Of a stretch of 64,000 nucleotides of DNA, positions 63,378-64,000 are shown piece by piece; within the stretch, counting starts at the first letter, position 1; every line of letters starts with the position of its first letter. A program made the position numbers and the translations under genes. The DNA is from Bacillus pumilus. Lineage in GTDB: Bacteria; Bacillota; Bacilli; Bacillales; Bacillaceae. Below the pieces are notes generated by a model, which was not told where the DNA came from, ran no database searches, and saw only the letters and a program-made list of their open reading frames with translations. The DNA is taken from assembly GCF_024498355.1 (NCBI RefSeq), contig NZ_CP101833.1, forward strand, positions 477,001 to 541,000, given 5' to 3'.

Positions 63378-63839
63378 TTAACAGAAACTGTTTATTTGTT
63401 TTTCAGTAATTCCTTTGATAACTTCAAGTTCACTAAGCAAATACTCATAAGCATTGTCAAGCATTTTCTTTTCGCTTGCATTCAGTGCTTTTTCTTTCTT
63501 CATTCGCATGAGGTCACGTACAACTTCAACGCCTTCTTGTATGTCGCCCGTTTTTATTTTGTTCGTGTTGATTTTATATCTTTCTTTCCACGGCAATAAT
63601 TTATCTGATTTTCCATTCTGAAAAATGTGTATAATGTTCTTTAATGCAAGTACATCTGTAACTGGTCTTATACTTGACCCCGACATTTTCCTCGTTGGAA
63701 TCATCACTTTCATATGGCTAATTGACATTTTAATGACATAATACTGTTGTTTTTCATCAGAGAATTCCTTTTCTTCTATGGCTTCAATTATACCTGCTCC
63801 ATGCATTGGATACACAATGTTATCACCAATTTGAAACAT
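63378..63839 (-). CDS. ydeB: CarD/CdnL-family transcription regulator YdeB
   Basis: A 153-residue CarD-family protein. The N-terminal RNA polymerase-interaction (Tudor-like) domain begins MFQIGDNIVYPMHGAG and has QQYYVIKM and KVMIPTRK; a helical C-terminal domain follows. CarD proteins stabilise open complexes in other bacteria. ATG 63839 (GGAGGTG upstream) gives the length of B. subtilis YdeB; the frame five codons longer overlaps the ribosome site. Confidence 0.85.
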   Translation of the reverse strand: MFQIGDNIVYPMHGAGIIEAIEEKEFSDEKQQYYVIKMSISHMKVMIPTRKMSGSSIRPVTDVLALKNIIHIFQNGKSDKLLPWKERYKINTNKIKTGDIQEGVEVVRDLMRMKKEKALNASEKKMLDNAYEYLLSELEVIKGITEKQINSFC

Positions 63840-64000
63840 ATCATCCACCTCCATATTAAGTACCTACTTTAAGGATACCACAAATCGAGGTAAAATAATC
63901 AAATTTATAATAATAACATGATTATTTATTTGATGTCAATATTTTTGAGTCGGATTTTGAGAAAATCATTTATTTATTCCACCACTACTCATATATGGTT

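Overview
The window looks like a Bacillus chromosome of the Bacillus pumilus group. Gene content and order follow the B. subtilis segment from topB through the yda/ydb/ydc genes and the sigB operon to trnS and cspC, with local differences. Species-group placement is inferred from gene order and remembered protein similarity; no search was run.

Bases 1-12,400: 3' end of topB; a ydaJKLMN-type exopolysaccharide operon with a degenerate GGDEF protein; kimA (K+ importer) behind a c-di-AMP (ydaO-type) riboswitch; ydaP, a pyruvate-oxidase-like enzyme with a SigB-type promoter. Bases 12,500-16,000 are accessory: an LXG polymorphic toxin (apparent CTG start) with a probable immunity gene, then decayed sequence, a broken orphan EndoU toxin cassette and its frameshifted immunity gene. 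Bases 16,000-32,700: small proteins, a GNAT acetyltransferase, mntH with an MntR-like box, ydaS, an EcsC-family gene, the dctB/dctS/dctR/dctP dicarboxylate sensing and uptake set, ydbI, a second c-di-AMP riboswitch in front of another DAACS symporter, an ABC exporter, fbpB with a Fur box, ydbP and ddl.

Bases 32,700-51,500: murF, an esterase, a stop-interrupted small gene, cshA, ydbST with a SigW promoter, ydcA, acpS, ydcC, alr, the ndoAI/ndoA toxin-antitoxin pair, the full rsbRA-rsbS-rsbT-rsbU-rsbV-rsbW-sigB-rsbX stress operon with its internal SigB promoter, tex, cmpA and the sprT-like ydcK. Bases 51,600-58,300: acetoin dehydrogenase operon acoABCL with a SigL (-24/-12) promoter, and its activator acoR with a cre-like site over the -35. 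Bases 58,449-59,172: seven tRNAs (Asn, Ser, Glu, Gln, Lys, Leu, Leu). Bases 59,200-62,700 are AT-rich and decayed, with a broken HxlR regulator, a displaced copy of the last tRNA's 3' end, a DUF3139-like protein and a secreted YiiX-like hydrolase. The window ends with cspC and a CarD-family gene.

The most unusual structure is a 175-bp noncoding element present three times (18,749-18,920; 20,208-20,382; 32,503-32,677), always downstream of a gene and in that gene's orientation. Two copies are bracketed by perfect 25-26 bp direct duplications of the local terminator hairpin, and the ends of the element are imperfect inverted repeats. It looks like a small mobile element that targets intrinsic terminators and duplicates the whole hairpin.
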